NCBI RefSeq assembly: GCF_008638365.1 | Contig: NZ_VWVU01000002.1 | Location: 310,001-374,000 of the forward strand | Length of the DNA stretch: 64,000 nucleotides | Direction: 5' to 3' | From: Nocardiopsis quinghaiensis | Lineage (GTDB): Bacteria; Actinomycetota; Actinomycetes; Streptosporangiales; Streptosporangiaceae | Shown here: piece after piece, positions 24,558 to 33,493 of the stretch | How the letters are laid out: each line of letters opens with the position of its first letter | How positions within the stretch are numbered: the stretch's first letter is position 1 | Position numbers and translations under genes: made by a program | The notes under the pieces: model-generated | Told to the model about the DNA's origin: nothing | The model's input: only the letters and a program-made list of their open reading frames with translations | Database searches by the model: none

Positions 24558-27500
24558 GTCTGCCCTCGTCCTGGACCGGGCAGCAGGCGCGGACGGCGCA
24601 CGATCTGCAGCCCTTGTTTCGTGTGGCGGTGAAGCGGGACCCGCCCATACCGGTGGCGACCTCGCGCACCAGGGTTCCGGCCCACCCGGGATCGGGGTCC
24701 TCGCCCAGGGGCGGTTGGGGTTGCTCCCGCGCCTCCTTGATCTTCTCTCCGACCTGCACGAGCGAGGCGCCGCCCGGCTCGGTGAGGCCGATCCTGGCGA
24801 AGGCGCCCTTGAGGACCGCCATCTGGTAGACGCCGAGCTGTGGGTGGCGGGCCAGGTCGTCGGCCTTGTTCCTGCCGGTCTTGATGTCCACGACCACGGC
24901 ACGGCCCTCGGCGTCGCGTTCGAGGCGGTCCACGCGGCCGGTGATCTCGATGCCGCCCACGTCCACCCGGAACCCCTCCTCGGTGACGACCAGTTCGCGG
25001 TCGTTGGCCGCCTCCCAGTCGACGAGCTTGCGGACCATCGTGTCGGCGCGGTCGCGCTGGGCCCTGGACTGCCAGGGGCCGCCGAAGTCCAGGTCGGCCC
25101 AGATCTCGTCCATGCGCCCGCTGATCTCCGCGGGGGTGCTGCCCTGGGCGACCAGGACGGCGACGGCGTGCACGACGGTGCCCAGCGCCGAGGCGGAGTC
25201 CCCCGAGGAGGCCCCGGCGGCGCGTTCGAGGAGCCAGCGCAGCTGGCAGTTGGTGAAGCTCTCCACCTGCGAGGGCGAGACACGGATGGTGTCCTCCGCG
25301 TCCGCCAGGGGGCGGTCGTCGGTGAAGGGGGTGAGCGCGTACCACTCCGAGGGGTCGGCTCCGCGCACACCCTCCTCGGCCAGGCGGGCCAGGTGGAGGG
25401 CGGCGGCGTCACGCAGCGGCTCGGGGGCTCCGGGGTCGGTGACCACCGAGCGCAGGTCGGCGACGAGCGAGGGCAGGGACAGCCAGCGCAGGCCCGTGCT
25501 GACGGGCTCGGGGTCGCCGACGCCCATCTCGGTGAGGAAGCGCGAGGGGCGCTCGTCGGTGTCCTCGCCGCCCACTGCGGTCACCACCAGGGTGCGGCGG
25601 GCGCGGGTCAGGGCCACGTAGAACAGGCGGCGCTCCTCGTCCAGGAGCTTGGAGGCCAGGGCGGTGCCGGAGGAGTCGGCGGAGTGCACGTCGGAGTCGA
25701 CGAGCTCCTCCACGCCGAGCAGGGAGCCGCGCAGCCGCAGGTCGGGCCAGTCGCCCTCCTGGGCTCCGGCGACCACGACCAGGCCCCACTCCAGGCCCTT
25801 GGCGCGGTGGGCGGTGAGGACGCGCACCGCCTCGCCCTCGGGCGCACGCTCGGCGAGGCTGTCGCCGGGGATCTCCTGGGCGGCGAGGTCCTCCAGGAAC
25901 CCGGCGGGGCTGCCGGGGGGCAGCCGGTCGCAGTAGCGGGCGGCGCTCTCGAACAGGGCGACCACGGCGTCCAGGTCGCGGTCCGCCGCGGCGCCCCGGC
26001 GGCCTCCGGCCAGGCTGTGGCGCAGGAGCCGGTCGGCGAGGCCGCTGCCGCGCCACAGCTCCCACAGGACCTGTTCGGCGTCGGCCCCCCTGGCGGACAT
26101 GTCCCGGACGGTGCGCAGTGCCTCGGCGACACGGGTGGCGGGCGCCGCGACCTCGGGCTCGACGAGGGTGAGCTCGGCCGGATCGAGCAGGGCGTCCACG
26201 AGCAGCCGGGAGCCGGGCCGGTAGGCGGTCTCCTCCCCGGAGGCGGTGCCGTGGGCGCGGTCCAGGTCCAGGCGGCGCAGCGCCCGCACGAGCCTGCGCA
26301 GCCGTACCGTGTCGGCCTCGCCGAAGGGGCTGGTGAGCAGTTCCCGCGCGGCGTCCTCGTCCAGCTCCAGCGGGGACAGGCCGTAGCGGATCAGCGCGAG
26401 CATGGGCCGGACGATGGGCTCGGCGGCCACGGGGAGGTCGTCGGCACCGACCGCGACGGGGACCGAGGCGGCGGTCAGGGCGCGGCGCAGCACCGGAAGC
26501 TGGCGGCTGGAGGAGCGCACCAGCACGGCCATGTCCGACCACGGGACGCCGTCGACCAGGTGGGCACGCCGCAGGATGTCGGCGATGACCGCGGCCTCCT
26601 GGGTGGCGCTGTCGGCCAGCAGCACGCGGACCTCGCCCTCGGGGAGGCCCTCGGCCGGGAGCAGTGCGCGGTGCTCGTTGACGTGGCCGTGGGCGGAGGC
26701 GACCGCGGGCAGGCGCCGGGTCAGGGCGCGCGAGGCCGACAGCAGGGCCGGGCCGCTGCGGCGGCAGGTACGCAGCGCGACCACGGGGGCCTCGGTGCGC
26801 CGCGCGGTCGGGAAGCGGTGCGGGAAGTCCAGGATGTTGTGGACCTCGGCACCCCGGAAGGCGTAGATGGACTGGTCCGGGTCGCCGACCGCGACCAGGT
26901 CCCGGCCGTCCCCGGCCAGTGCGCGCAGGAGCTCCTCCTGCGCGGGGTCGGTGTCCTGGTACTCGTCGACGAACACGGTCTCGTGGGCGGCGCGCTCGCG
27001 TGCCTGGACCTCGGGGTCGGAGAGCAGGTTCGCGGCGACCCGCACCAGTTCGGCGTAGTTGAGCGTGGGCACGGGCGCGATGTCGAACCGGCCGGTGTAG
27101 CGGTCCAGGAACCCGGCGGCCGCGACCCAGTCGTCTCGTTCGCGCTCGCGGCCCAGCCGCTCCAGGTCGGCCGGGCCCATGCCGCGTTCCTGGGCGCGCA
27201 TGAGGAAGTCACGGAGTTCCTCGGCGAACCCGCGGGTCTCCAGGGCGGGACGCAGGCGCTCGGGCCAGTCCCCGGCGCCGTCCAGGGCCTCGCCGGTGAG
27301 GAGTTCGCGGACCTCCATCAGCTGCTCGGGTCCCGAGAGCAGGCGCGGCGGCAGGTCGCCCAGGCGCTGGAACTCTCGTCGGATCAGGGCGTAGGCGTAG
27401 CTGTGGAAGGTCAGGGCCAGTGGTTCGCGGGTGGTGCGGCGCAGCCGTGCGGTGATGCGCTCGCGCAGTTCCTGGGCGGCCTTGCGGCTGAAGGTGAGCA

Positions 27501-27708
27501 CCAGAACGCGTGAGGGGTCCACGCCGCGGTGGTCGATGCGGTCGACGACGGCCTCGACGATGGTGGTGGTCTTGCCGGTGCCGGGCCCGGCCAGCACCAG
27601 GAGGGGGCCGCCCCCGTGTTCGACCACGCGCCGCTGGTTGTCGTCCAGCACCGGCGGCGGCTGCACCTGGTGGGCGCGCCGCACGAGACGGTACGGAGAT
27701 GTGTTCAC
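24550..27708 (-). CDS. adnA: ATP-dependent helicase-nuclease subunit AdnA
   Basis: 1052 residues, GTG start at 27708. Walker A GPGTGKTT (about 42-49), Walker B FVDEYQDTDP, motif III GDPDQSIYAFRGA and motif VI YVALTRARRTLVV show an intact motor. The C-terminal nuclease has GRVDRLE and VVDIKTG with catalytic residues present. A Cys before the nuclease (FTNCQLRW) and three near the C-terminus (GCRSCAVRACCP) are arranged like the 4Fe-4S staple of AddB-type nucleases; that an FeS cluster is bound is inferred. First gene of the adnA-adnB pair; forms the heterodimer with AdnB. Confidence 0.93.
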   Translation of the reverse strand: MNTSPYRLVRRAHQVQPPPVLDDNQRRVVEHGGGPLLVLAGPGTGKTTTIVEAVVDRIDHRGVDPSRVLVLTFSRKAAQELRERITARLRRTTREPLALTFHSYAYALIRREFQRLGDLPPRLLSGPEQLMEVRELLTGEALDGAGDWPERLRPALETRGFAEELRDFLMRAQERGMGPADLERLGRERERDDWVAAAGFLDRYTGRFDIAPVPTLNYAELVRVAANLLSDPEVQARERAAHETVFVDEYQDTDPAQEELLRALAGDGRDLVAVGDPDQSIYAFRGAEVHNILDFPHRFPTARRTEAPVVALRTCRRSGPALLSASRALTRRLPAVASAHGHVNEHRALLPAEGLPEGEVRVLLADSATQEAAVIADILRRAHLVDGVPWSDMAVLVRSSSRQLPVLRRALTAASVPVAVGADDLPVAAEPIVRPMLALIRYGLSPLELDEDAARELLTSPFGEADTVRLRRLVRALRRLDLDRAHGTASGEETAYRPGSRLLVDALLDPAELTLVEPEVAAPATRVAEALRTVRDMSARGADAEQVLWELWRGSGLADRLLRHSLAGGRRGAAADRDLDAVVALFESAARYCDRLPPGSPAGFLEDLAAQEIPGDSLAERAPEGEAVRVLTAHRAKGLEWGLVVVAGAQEGDWPDLRLRGSLLGVEELVDSDVHSADSSGTALASKLLDEERRLFYVALTRARRTLVVTAVGGEDTDERPSRFLTEMGVGDPEPVSTGLRWLSLPSLVADLRSVVTDPGAPEPLRDAAALHLARLAEEGVRGADPSEWYALTPFTDDRPLADAEDTIRVSPSQVESFTNCQLRWLLERAAGASSGDSASALGTVVHAVAVLVAQGSTPAEISGRMDEIWADLDFGGPWQSRAQRDRADTMVRKLVDWEAANDRELVVTEEGFRVDVGGIEITGRVDRLERDAEGRAVVVDIKTGRNKADDLARHPQLGVYQMAVLKGAFARIGLTEPGGASLVQVGEKIKEAREQPQPPLGEDPDPGWAGTLVREVATGMGGSRFTATRNKGCRSCAVRACCPVQDEGRHV

Positions 27709-27769
27709 CCCACCAGTTCACCAGAGGATGGCGACCATCCCGCACGCCATCCGTGCCACAGGGGCTTCC

Positions 27770-28096
27770 TCAGCTCGCGTCTCCCCCGTCCCACCGGGCC
27801 CGCCGCATGTCCACACGGTCGCTCCCCGGGCGCATCGGGGTGCCCTCCGCCGCGTAGTGGGACAGCGCGCGGACCTCGTGTCCGGAGGCCGGGCGCCCGT
27901 CCGCGCGCACCACGCGCCACCAGGGCACTCCTCCGCCCCAGGAGGACATGACCGAGCCGACCTGGCGGGGCCCTCCCCTGCCGACGTACTCGGCGATGTC
28001 GCCGTAGGCCATCACCCGTCCGGGCGGAATCCGCTCGACCAGCGCCAGGACACCCTCGGCGTAGTCGTCGGGTCCGCCCTCCTCGTCCGTGAACAC
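27770..28096 (-). CDS. Alkyltransferase-like (ATL) DNA-binding protein
   Basis: 108 residues from GTG 28096. This is the DNA-binding domain of O6-methylguanine-DNA methyltransferases (IPPGRVMAYGDIAEYVG with helix-turn-helix), but the reactive PCHRV motif reads PWWRVV, so the acceptor Cys is replaced by Trp. Such ATL proteins bind alkylated guanine without repairing it and recruit nucleotide excision repair. Longer open sequence upstream in the same frame is antisense to the SPW gene and not used. The equivalent in M. tuberculosis is, from memory, Rv3204. It follows the AdnA gene in the same repair neighbourhood. Confidence 0.9.
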   Translation of the reverse strand: MFTDEEGGPDDYAEGVLALVERIPPGRVMAYGDIAEYVGRGGPRQVGSVMSSWGGGVPWWRVVRADGRPASGHEVRALSHYAAEGTPMRPGSDRVDMRRARWDGGDAS

Positions 28097-28143
28097 CCCC
28101 GCAGCGTAGCGTCGGCCGCCGACGGAGGGCCGCCGACGGGAAC

Positions 28144-28174
28144 GGGGCCGCCCCGCGTGAGCGGAGGCGGCCCC
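28144..28174 (-). terminator. Terminator downstream of SPW-repeat gene
   Basis: A 13-bp stem (28144-28152 with 28166-28174, and 28153-28156 with 28161-28164, one bulged A) closed by a GTGA loop. Confidence 0.7.
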
Positions 28175-28194
28175 GGAGGGACTCGGTCGTCGGG

Positions 28195-28581
28195 TCAGTT
28201 GTGGACCTGGTAGGCCTGTGGGCTCCAGGCGAGCTCCGGGTCGCGCTTGCGCGCCTGACGCGCCCTCGTCAGGCCGAACGCCCCCAGCGCGGCGATGCCC
28301 ACGCCGAGGATCCACGCCGTCCAGGCGGCGGCGGTGAGGTCCGTGAAACCCAGCACCCACGGCAGGACGAACGTCAGGACACCGATCCCGAGGATTCCCG
28401 CCTCGCCCGACAGCGCTCCCGGACGGGTGATGGAGACGACCGCGGCCACGATGACCCCCAGGCCGAGGACGAGCATCGCGCCCCCGCCGAAGCCGTACAT
28501 TCCGTGCCAGATCCAGCTCAATGCCAGGGCCAGGCCGGCGAGGATCGCCGCCCAGTCCGCCCAGCGTCCCTTCCATCGCAT
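28195..28581 (-). CDS. SPW repeat-containing membrane protein
   Basis: 128 residues with four hydrophobic helices. Two halves show the SPW repeat pattern: WADWAAILAGLALALSWIW and LPWVLGFTD followed by AAWTAWILGVGIAALG. ATG 28581 has GGGAGGTG upstream. The C-terminal tail is charged and cytosolic. The function of SPW proteins is unknown. Confidence 0.8.
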   Translation of the reverse strand: MRWKGRWADWAAILAGLALALSWIWHGMYGFGGGAMLVLGLGVIVAAVVSITRPGALSGEAGILGIGVLTFVLPWVLGFTDLTAAAWTAWILGVGIAALGAFGLTRARQARKRDPELAWSPQAYQVHN

Positions 28582-28685
28582 GGAGCACCTCCCAGCGTCA
28601 GGGCTGCCGCCGACGGTCGGTCGGCGGCCTCTGGGCGGACCCCTACCCAGTCACGGCTCCGGGCAGGCACGGGAGGGCGCAGCGG

Positions 28686-28727
28686 CGTGGGGCGGCGCCG
28701 GGAGGGATCTCCCGGCGCCGCCCCACG
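28686..28727 (-). terminator. Terminator downstream of moeZ
   Basis: A perfect 19-bp stem (28686-28704 with 28709-28727) with GGAT loop, 23 bases past the moeZ stop codon. Confidence 0.8.
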
Positions 28728-28749
28728 AACGGAGACGACGTCCCTCCGC

Positions 28750-29913
28750 CTAGTAGGCGGGCAGGCTCGGGTCGACCTGGTTGACCCAGGCCAGGACGCC
28801 GCCGCCCACGTGGACGGCGTCGGAGAACCCGGCCGCGTGCACCGCCGCCAGCGCCTCGGCCGAGCGCACGCCCGACTTGCAGTGCAGGACGATGCGCTTG
28901 TCCTGGGGCAGCTGCTCGAACGCCTTGCCGTTGAGGAACTCGCCCTTGGGGATGAGCGTGGCCCCCGGGATGTTGACGATCTCGTACTCGTTCTTCTCCC
29001 GGACGTCCACGAGGAAGACGTCCTCGGGCTTGTTGTCCAGCAGTTCCTTGAGCTCGCCCGCGGTGATCGTGGCACCGGCGGCGGCATCGGTGGCCTCCTC
29101 CGACACGGCTCCGCAGAACGCCTCGTAGTCGATGAGCTCGGTGACCGGCTCGGTGTCGGGGTCCTTGCGGACCTTGACCTCGCGCCAGCTCATCTCCAGG
29201 GCGTCGAAGACGAGCAGGCGGCCCACCAGGGGATCACCGATGCCGGTGATCAGCTTGATGGCCTCGTTGACCATGACCGAGCCGATGGAGGCGCACAGCA
29301 CGCCCAGGACGCCGCCCTCGGCGCAGGAGGGCACCATGCCGGGCGGCGGGGGCTCGGGGTACAGGTCGCGGTACTGGGGCCCGTGCTCGTTCCAGAAGAC
29401 GCTGACCTGGCCGTCGAAGCGGTAGATGGAGCCCCACACGTACGGCTTGTCCAGGATGACGCAGGCGTCGTTGACCAGGTAGCGGGTCGCGAAGTTGTCG
29501 GTCCCGTCCAGGACCAGGTCGTAGTCGGCGAAGACCTCCAACGCGTTGTCCGACTCCAGTCGCTCCTGGTGCAGGACCACGCGGGTGTTGGGGTTCACCT
29601 CCTTGACGCTGTCCCGGGCGGACTCGGCCTTGGGACGGCCGACGTCGCTCTGTCCGTGGATGATCTGGCGCTGGAGGTTGGACTCGTCCACGACGTCGAA
29701 GTCGATGATGCCGAGCGTGCCCACCCCCGCGGCGGCCAGGTAGAGCAGCGCCGGAGAGCCCAGGCCGCCCGCGCCGACGACCAGGACCTTGGCGTTCTTC
29801 AGGCGCTTCTGCCCGCTCATACCCACGTCGGGGATGATCAGGTGGCGCGAGTATCGGCGCACCTCGTCCACGGTCAGCTCGTCAGCTGGTTCCACCAGCG
29901 GCGGCAGCGACAC
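28750..29913 (-). CDS. moeZ: Adenylyltransferase/sulfurtransferase MoeZ
   Basis: 387 residues. The N-terminal ThiF/MoeB-type E1-like domain has the nucleotide-binding motif VVGAGGLGSPALLYLAAAG and the NLQRQIIHG helix, plus LDGTDNFATRYLVNDAC. The C-terminal rhodanese domain (about 285-387) carries the active Cys in HCKSGVRS. MoeZ adenylates and thiocarboxylates small ubiquitin-like sulfur carriers such as MoaD, and serves cysteine and thio-metabolite synthesis. M. tuberculosis Rv3206c is, from memory, the positional orthologue. Metal-site Cys pairs of E. coli MoeB are absent, which is normal for MoeZ. Confidence 0.94.
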   Translation of the reverse strand: MSLPPLVEPADELTVDEVRRYSRHLIIPDVGMSGQKRLKNAKVLVVGAGGLGSPALLYLAAAGVGTLGIIDFDVVDESNLQRQIIHGQSDVGRPKAESARDSVKEVNPNTRVVLHQERLESDNALEVFADYDLVLDGTDNFATRYLVNDACVILDKPYVWGSIYRFDGQVSVFWNEHGPQYRDLYPEPPPPGMVPSCAEGGVLGVLCASIGSVMVNEAIKLITGIGDPLVGRLLVFDALEMSWREVKVRKDPDTEPVTELIDYEAFCGAVSEEATDAAAGATITAGELKELLDNKPEDVFLVDVREKNEYEIVNIPGATLIPKGEFLNGKAFEQLPQDKRIVLHCKSGVRSAEALAAVHAAGFSDAVHVGGGVLAWVNQVDPSLPAY

Positions 29914-30195
29914 GGTGACTCCTCATGTCTGTTCGGTTGCTTCACACCGCCCGTACCAAGGGATCACCGGGCGAGGGGACGGAGGGCGCGAAGCGTGCTT
30001 GCACTCATACCCAACCTAACGGGTGGGGTTTTCCATTCCCACCCCCGGGAGGTGTGGGGGCACACACGCGCTCACGCACGTCCTCCCCACGGCAACCAAC
30101 ACCGGCCGTGAGTTCATCCCGGTGGGGCCGGCGTACCGTGCCGGGCGGTGGGTAGTGGTCGCTTGTACGGTCGGCGACGACGTTGGGAGGCCCCT

Positions 30196-30444
30196 GTGGC
30201 ACAGGAGAACCGTTCCGCGAGACGACGCCCGGACGCCAACGAGCCCCCCGCCTCCGAGGCGCCGGAGACCGAGGTGGTCGAGGTGTCCGAGGCCGACGCG
30301 GCCGAGCAGCGCACGCCGGCGGGGGACGAGGACGCCGGGAGCGGATGGGACGCCCCGTCGCCGGAGAGCTTCGAGCAGGCCGCCGAGGCGGACGTGGTGG
30401 AGCAGGCGCTCGACGTCGGCGACGATGACGACGAGCGGCGGTGA
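30196..30444 (+). CDS. Small acidic hypothetical protein
   Basis: 82 residues from GTG 30196, chosen because GGGAGG lies five bases upstream. N-terminus basic (ENRSARRRPD), the rest strongly acidic, with EADVVEQALDVGDDDDE near the end. Short acidic proteins with an xADxxEQ..V tail are common in actinobacteria, but I recognise no function. No membrane segment. Divergent from moeZ. Confidence 0.7.
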   Translation: MAQENRSARRRPDANEPPASEAPETEVVEVSEADAAEQRTPAGDEDAGSGWDAPSPESFEQAAEADVVEQALDVGDDDDERR

Positions 30445-30704
30445 CCGTGTCCGGTCCGTTCTCCGCTTTTCTCCGGACATATCCCGTGGCCGTCGGTCAC
30501 GCCCCCGACCGCCTGTTCCGTGGGTGTTCCGGTCGGGCCGCGCGACCCCGGGTCGTACCTCGCCCTGCCCGGGAGGAACCTACGCCGGAGTAAGATGGGG
30601 GAGAAAGCCGTGGAACGCGCCGACCGGAGGCGTTCGACGGCACTAGCCACGCAGATGTCCGGTGATGGCGTGCATCTGCCATGCCGAGTTCGGAGGGTGT
30701 GGGT

Positions 30705-31343
30705 GTGACAGCTCCTTCAGACGCCCGCGCCCGGGGCACCCGCTTGCCCCGGGTCAGGCGCCGCCGCCAGCTCCTGGCCGCGGCACAGGAGGTCTTCGTC
30801 GCGCGTGGGTACCACGCGGCGGCGATGGACGAGATCGCCGACCGCGCCGGGGTCAGCAAGCCCGTGCTCTACCAGCACTTCCCAGGCAAACTGGAGCTGT
30901 ACCTGGCCCTGCTCGAGGAGCACTCCGAGGTGCTGGTCGAGAAGCAGCGGGAGGCCCTGGAGAGCACCGACGACAACCGCCAGCGCGTCATCGCGAGCTT
31001 TCGCGCCTACTTCGACTTCGTCGCGGGCGACGGCGAGGCCTTCCGTCTGGTGTTCGAGTCCGACCTGCGCAACCTGCCCGCCGTGCGGGAGAAGAGCGAG
31101 GAGACCTTCCAGCGCTGCGCCGAGCTGATCGGCGCGGTGATCCGGCAGGACACCAGCATCTCCGACGAGGAGGCGCACCTGCTGAGCATCGGGCTGGTCG
31201 GCATGGCCGAGACCAGCGCCCGGTACTGGCTCAACAACCACGGCTCCGTTCCCAAGGGCGCCGCGGAGCAGCTGGTGGCCCGCCTGGCCTGGCGCGGGAT
31301 CAGCGGCTGGGACCTGCACCGCGCGGCCGAGGAACAGGACTGA
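30705..31343 (+). CDS. TetR family regulator, FasR-like
   Basis: 212 residues from GTG 30705, chosen because GGAGG lies eight bases upstream; ATG 30681 gives eight more residues. N-terminal helix-turn-helix: RRRQLLAAAQEVFVARGYHA, then AMDEIADRAGVSKPVLYQHF. The ligand domain includes RVIASFRAYFDFV and AETSARYWLNN. The DNA-binding helix and overall pattern closely resemble what I remember of FasR (Rv3208), which activates fatty-acid synthase genes in response to acyl-CoA, and the gene has the same neighbours (moeZ on one side, rhlE-type helicase on the other). The FasR equivalence is inferred. Confidence 0.85.
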   Translation: MTAPSDARARGTRLPRVRRRRQLLAAAQEVFVARGYHAAAMDEIADRAGVSKPVLYQHFPGKLELYLALLEEHSEVLVEKQREALESTDDNRQRVIASFRAYFDFVAGDGEAFRLVFESDLRNLPAVREKSEETFQRCAELIGAVIRQDTSISDEEAHLLSIGLVGMAETSARYWLNNHGSVPKGAAEQLVARLAWRGISGWDLHRAAEEQD

Positions 31344-31355
31344 ACCCCTTCCCGT

Positions 31356-31397
31356 GAAAGGACCCCCGGAGCGCGTTCGGCGCCCGGGGGTCCTTTC
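31356..31397 (+). terminator. Terminator downstream of the TetR gene
   Basis: A 14-bp perfect stem (31356-31369 with 31384-31397) beginning with GAAAGG and ending in CCTTTC, thus with a short U-run on transcription; 12 bases after the stop codon. Confidence 0.8.
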
Positions 31398-31483
31398 GTC
31401 ACGGAACGAGGGAAACATCCACCCATCATTTCGTAAGGAATTCCCAAAGAAACAGCAATCGCCCCAACCCGTGTGGGACAGGC

Positions 31484-31508
31484 GATTCAATTGCCGCCCT
31501 CCGGGTAT
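31484..31508 (+). promoter_or_regulatory. Candidate SigB/SigF-type stress promoter
   Basis: GATT (31484-31487), 15 bases, then GGGTAT (31503-31508). This fits the GNNT-N14-16-GGGTA(C/T) pattern described for actinobacterial SigB-type promoters. It lies about 95 bases before the ATG of the membrane-channel-like gene in a relatively AT-rich region. Confidence 0.4.
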
Positions 31509-31603
31509 CGGCGGAATGAGAAGTAACGCGCTTCTCTTCGCGGTATCCGCCCGGTCCTTTTTCGGACCCCCGGCGGAGCAAGCGATTTGGGGGTGAAGAC
31601 GTT

Positions 31604-32395
31604 ATGAACGTGGGTCAGGGACTGACGACGGCCTGGGAGGCGGTGGCCAGCTTCGTTCCGCTGCTGATCGGCTTCCTGGTGATCCTGGTCCTGGGCTGGC
31701 TTGTCGCCTGGATCGTGGGCAAGGCGGTCGCCAAGGGCCTGCACAGCGTCGGACTGGACCGCGCGCTGCACCGCGGGGGTGTGGGCGAGTACTTCGAGCG
31801 CAGCAACTGGAGCGCCAGCGAGCTGTGCGGAAAGATCATCTACTACGTCGGACTGTTGTTCGTGCTCACGCTCGCGTTCAACGTCTTCGGACAGAACCCG
31901 ATCAGCGCGCTGCTCCAGGATGTCATCGCCTGGATCCCGCGCGGCATCGTGGCGCTGGTGATCGTCGTGGTGGCCGCGATGATCGCCAAGGCGGTCCGCA
32001 ACGTCATCTCCGGCGCCCTGGGCGGACTGTCCTACGGCCCGGTCCTGGCCAACGTGGCGGCCGTGTTCATCATGGCGCTCGGGGTCATCGCCGCCCTGAA
32101 CCAGATGGGCGTCGCCGTGAGCGTGACCATGCCGGTCCTGATCGCGGTGCTGGCCACGGTCGGCGGCATCCTCGTCGTCGGCGTCGGCGGCGGCATGATC
32201 GAGCCGATGCGGGCGCGCTGGGCGCGCTGGCTGGACGTCGCCGAGCGTGAGACCGGCCGGATCAGCGAGGAGAGCAGTTACCGCGCCGGGCGTGAGGCGG
32301 CCATGAGCCGTACCGGTGAGCGCGCGGAGCGGCGTGAGGGGGCCACGTCCCAGACCGCGCGCCGCGGCGGGGGCGGTGAGCAGACCACCCCGTAG
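31604..32395 (+). CDS. TM-helix repeat membrane protein (mechanosensitive-channel-like)
   Basis: 263 residues with about five hydrophobic helices in residues 10-215. Two copies of the conserved 'TM_helix' pattern appear: LLIGFLVILVLGWLVAWIVG and WIPRGIVALVIVVVAAMIAK followed by A.RNVISGAL. Such proteins are related to the pore-lining part of small-conductance mechanosensitive channels but lack the cytoplasmic MscS vestibule. The C-terminal 50 residues are hydrophilic and charged. ATG 31604; a candidate stress sigma promoter lies upstream, in line with an osmotic or envelope role (inferred). Confidence 0.78.
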   Translation: MNVGQGLTTAWEAVASFVPLLIGFLVILVLGWLVAWIVGKAVAKGLHSVGLDRALHRGGVGEYFERSNWSASELCGKIIYYVGLLFVLTLAFNVFGQNPISALLQDVIAWIPRGIVALVIVVVAAMIAKAVRNVISGALGGLSYGPVLANVAAVFIMALGVIAALNQMGVAVSVTMPVLIAVLATVGGILVVGVGGGMIEPMRARWARWLDVAERETGRISEESSYRAGREAAMSRTGERAERREGATSQTARRGGGGEQTTP

Positions 32396-32429
32396 CCGGG
32401 CCGCGCGCCACGGCCGCGGACACCGGTGA

Positions 32430-32453
32430 GGGCGGGACCGGACGGTCCCGCCC
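32430..32453 (+). terminator. Terminator downstream of the TM-helix protein gene
   Basis: A 10-bp perfect stem (32430-32439 with 32444-32453) followed by TTCGTCG. Confidence 0.7.
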
Positions 32454-32507
32454 TTCGTCGTGTGCGCCGTGCGTCCGTGCCCGTCCCGGGGCGTTCCGCC
32501 GGAGTTC

Positions 32508-32750
32508 CTAGAGGAACTCGGAGTCTCGCAGCTCCAGGCGGGCGAGTTGTTCGACCCGCCGGAAGGCCAGGACCACGGAGGCGATGATCGGAAGGAAGGC
32601 CAGCCAGAAGGCGACGTTCCCCGGTCCGGTGAAGACCATCGACGCCAGTGCGACGACGAAGATCAGTGCGAAAAGCGCGAAGTCGACGCGTTCCTGTTGA
32701 ATCAGGACGCCGACCGGTGGGCGCGCCGCCCCATGCCGCCCGCTCCTCAT
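32508..32750 (-). CDS. Small two-helix membrane protein, hypothetical
   Basis: 80 residues from ATG 32750 (aggaagg upstream). A basic N-terminus is followed by two hydrophobic helices (VDFALFALIFVVALASMVF and NVAFWLAFLPIIASVVLAF) and a charged tail RRVEQLARLELRDSEFL. The open frame extends far upstream but that part lacks start-site support. No family recognised. Confidence 0.65.
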   Translation of the reverse strand: MRSGRHGAARPPVGVLIQQERVDFALFALIFVVALASMVFTGPGNVAFWLAFLPIIASVVLAFRRVEQLARLELRDSEFL

Positions 32751-33021
32751 TCGCCTTCCTTTCTTGCGGCTCCACGAGCCGCTCCGCCAGTTACGGCGCA
32801 TGCCGGTCCGTTTTCCGGACTTCCATAACGCCGACAGTCCCACGTTGCATTCCGCAGGGCCCTGGTTCGACCACGGTGCGCCGGACCGATCTCGGCCGCT
32901 GTGGAGTCGCCGGTACGTTTCAGCGTACGCCCAGCATGTGGTTTCCACCGGAGAACTGGCAGGGCTGGCGGCCACGGGGAGCTCGGGTCGTGGACCGCGC
33001 CGGCCTGCGGATGCCACCAAC

Positions 33022-33333
33022 CTAGCGGACGAAACCGCGATCCCTGGCCAGGCGGCAGATCGCGAGGACGCGGAGGGTCTCCCAGTCGTACTCGACCGCC
33101 TCGGAGTCCCAACCCCGTTCGAGGCAGCCGTCGAGGAACCCGTGGAGGTAGGTACCGAGGGTCCGGGCGTTGAGTTCGCCGCCGGAGGCGGTGATGCCCT
33201 CGCACACCTGTGCGGCGTGCTGGTCCAGCTCAGCGCACATCCAGGGCTCGACCGGTCCGTCGAGGGGGCCGATCCGATGGAAGTCACGGGTCAGTCCGGC
33301 CAGCGGATGGCGCACGGAGGTCCCACTGGGCAT
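33022..33333 (-). CDS. Hypothetical protein
   Basis: 103 residues from ATG 33333. Soluble, no membrane segment; three Cys residues; the segment QHAAQVCEGITASGGELNAR is helical. Codons are strongly G/C at third positions, supporting expression. AGGT lies seven bases before the ATG, a weak ribosome-binding site. Upstream sequence (33340-33470) is AT-rich and probably holds the promoter. No function recognised. Confidence 0.65.
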   Translation of the reverse strand: MPSGTSVRHPLAGLTRDFHRIGPLDGPVEPWMCAELDQHAAQVCEGITASGGELNARTLGTYLHGFLDGCLERGWDSEAVEYDWETLRVLAICRLARDRGFVR

Positions 33334-33493
33334 GGAAGTACCTACTCGGGTGGTCAGGAGACGGGAGCCTCATCGATTTTACGGGCATCAGCCAATGAAT
33401 CGTCACGAAAGTGTTGGATATTACCCGCACTTGACCAAGGCAGCCCAAGCTGAGGCCAAGATTGCGCAATGCCTGGAACCGGTTCCCCGGGGG

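Noticed and set aside
21201-24632. Open reading frame of more than 1100 codons antisense to adnB
   Set aside because: Composition (V/G/H/D/Q-rich) is that of a high-GC frame shadow; the opposite strand has all helicase and nuclease motifs.
28097-28588. N-terminal extension of the alkyltransferase-like frame
   Set aside because: It overlaps the SPW gene and a terminator in another frame and has no homology to the ATL family.
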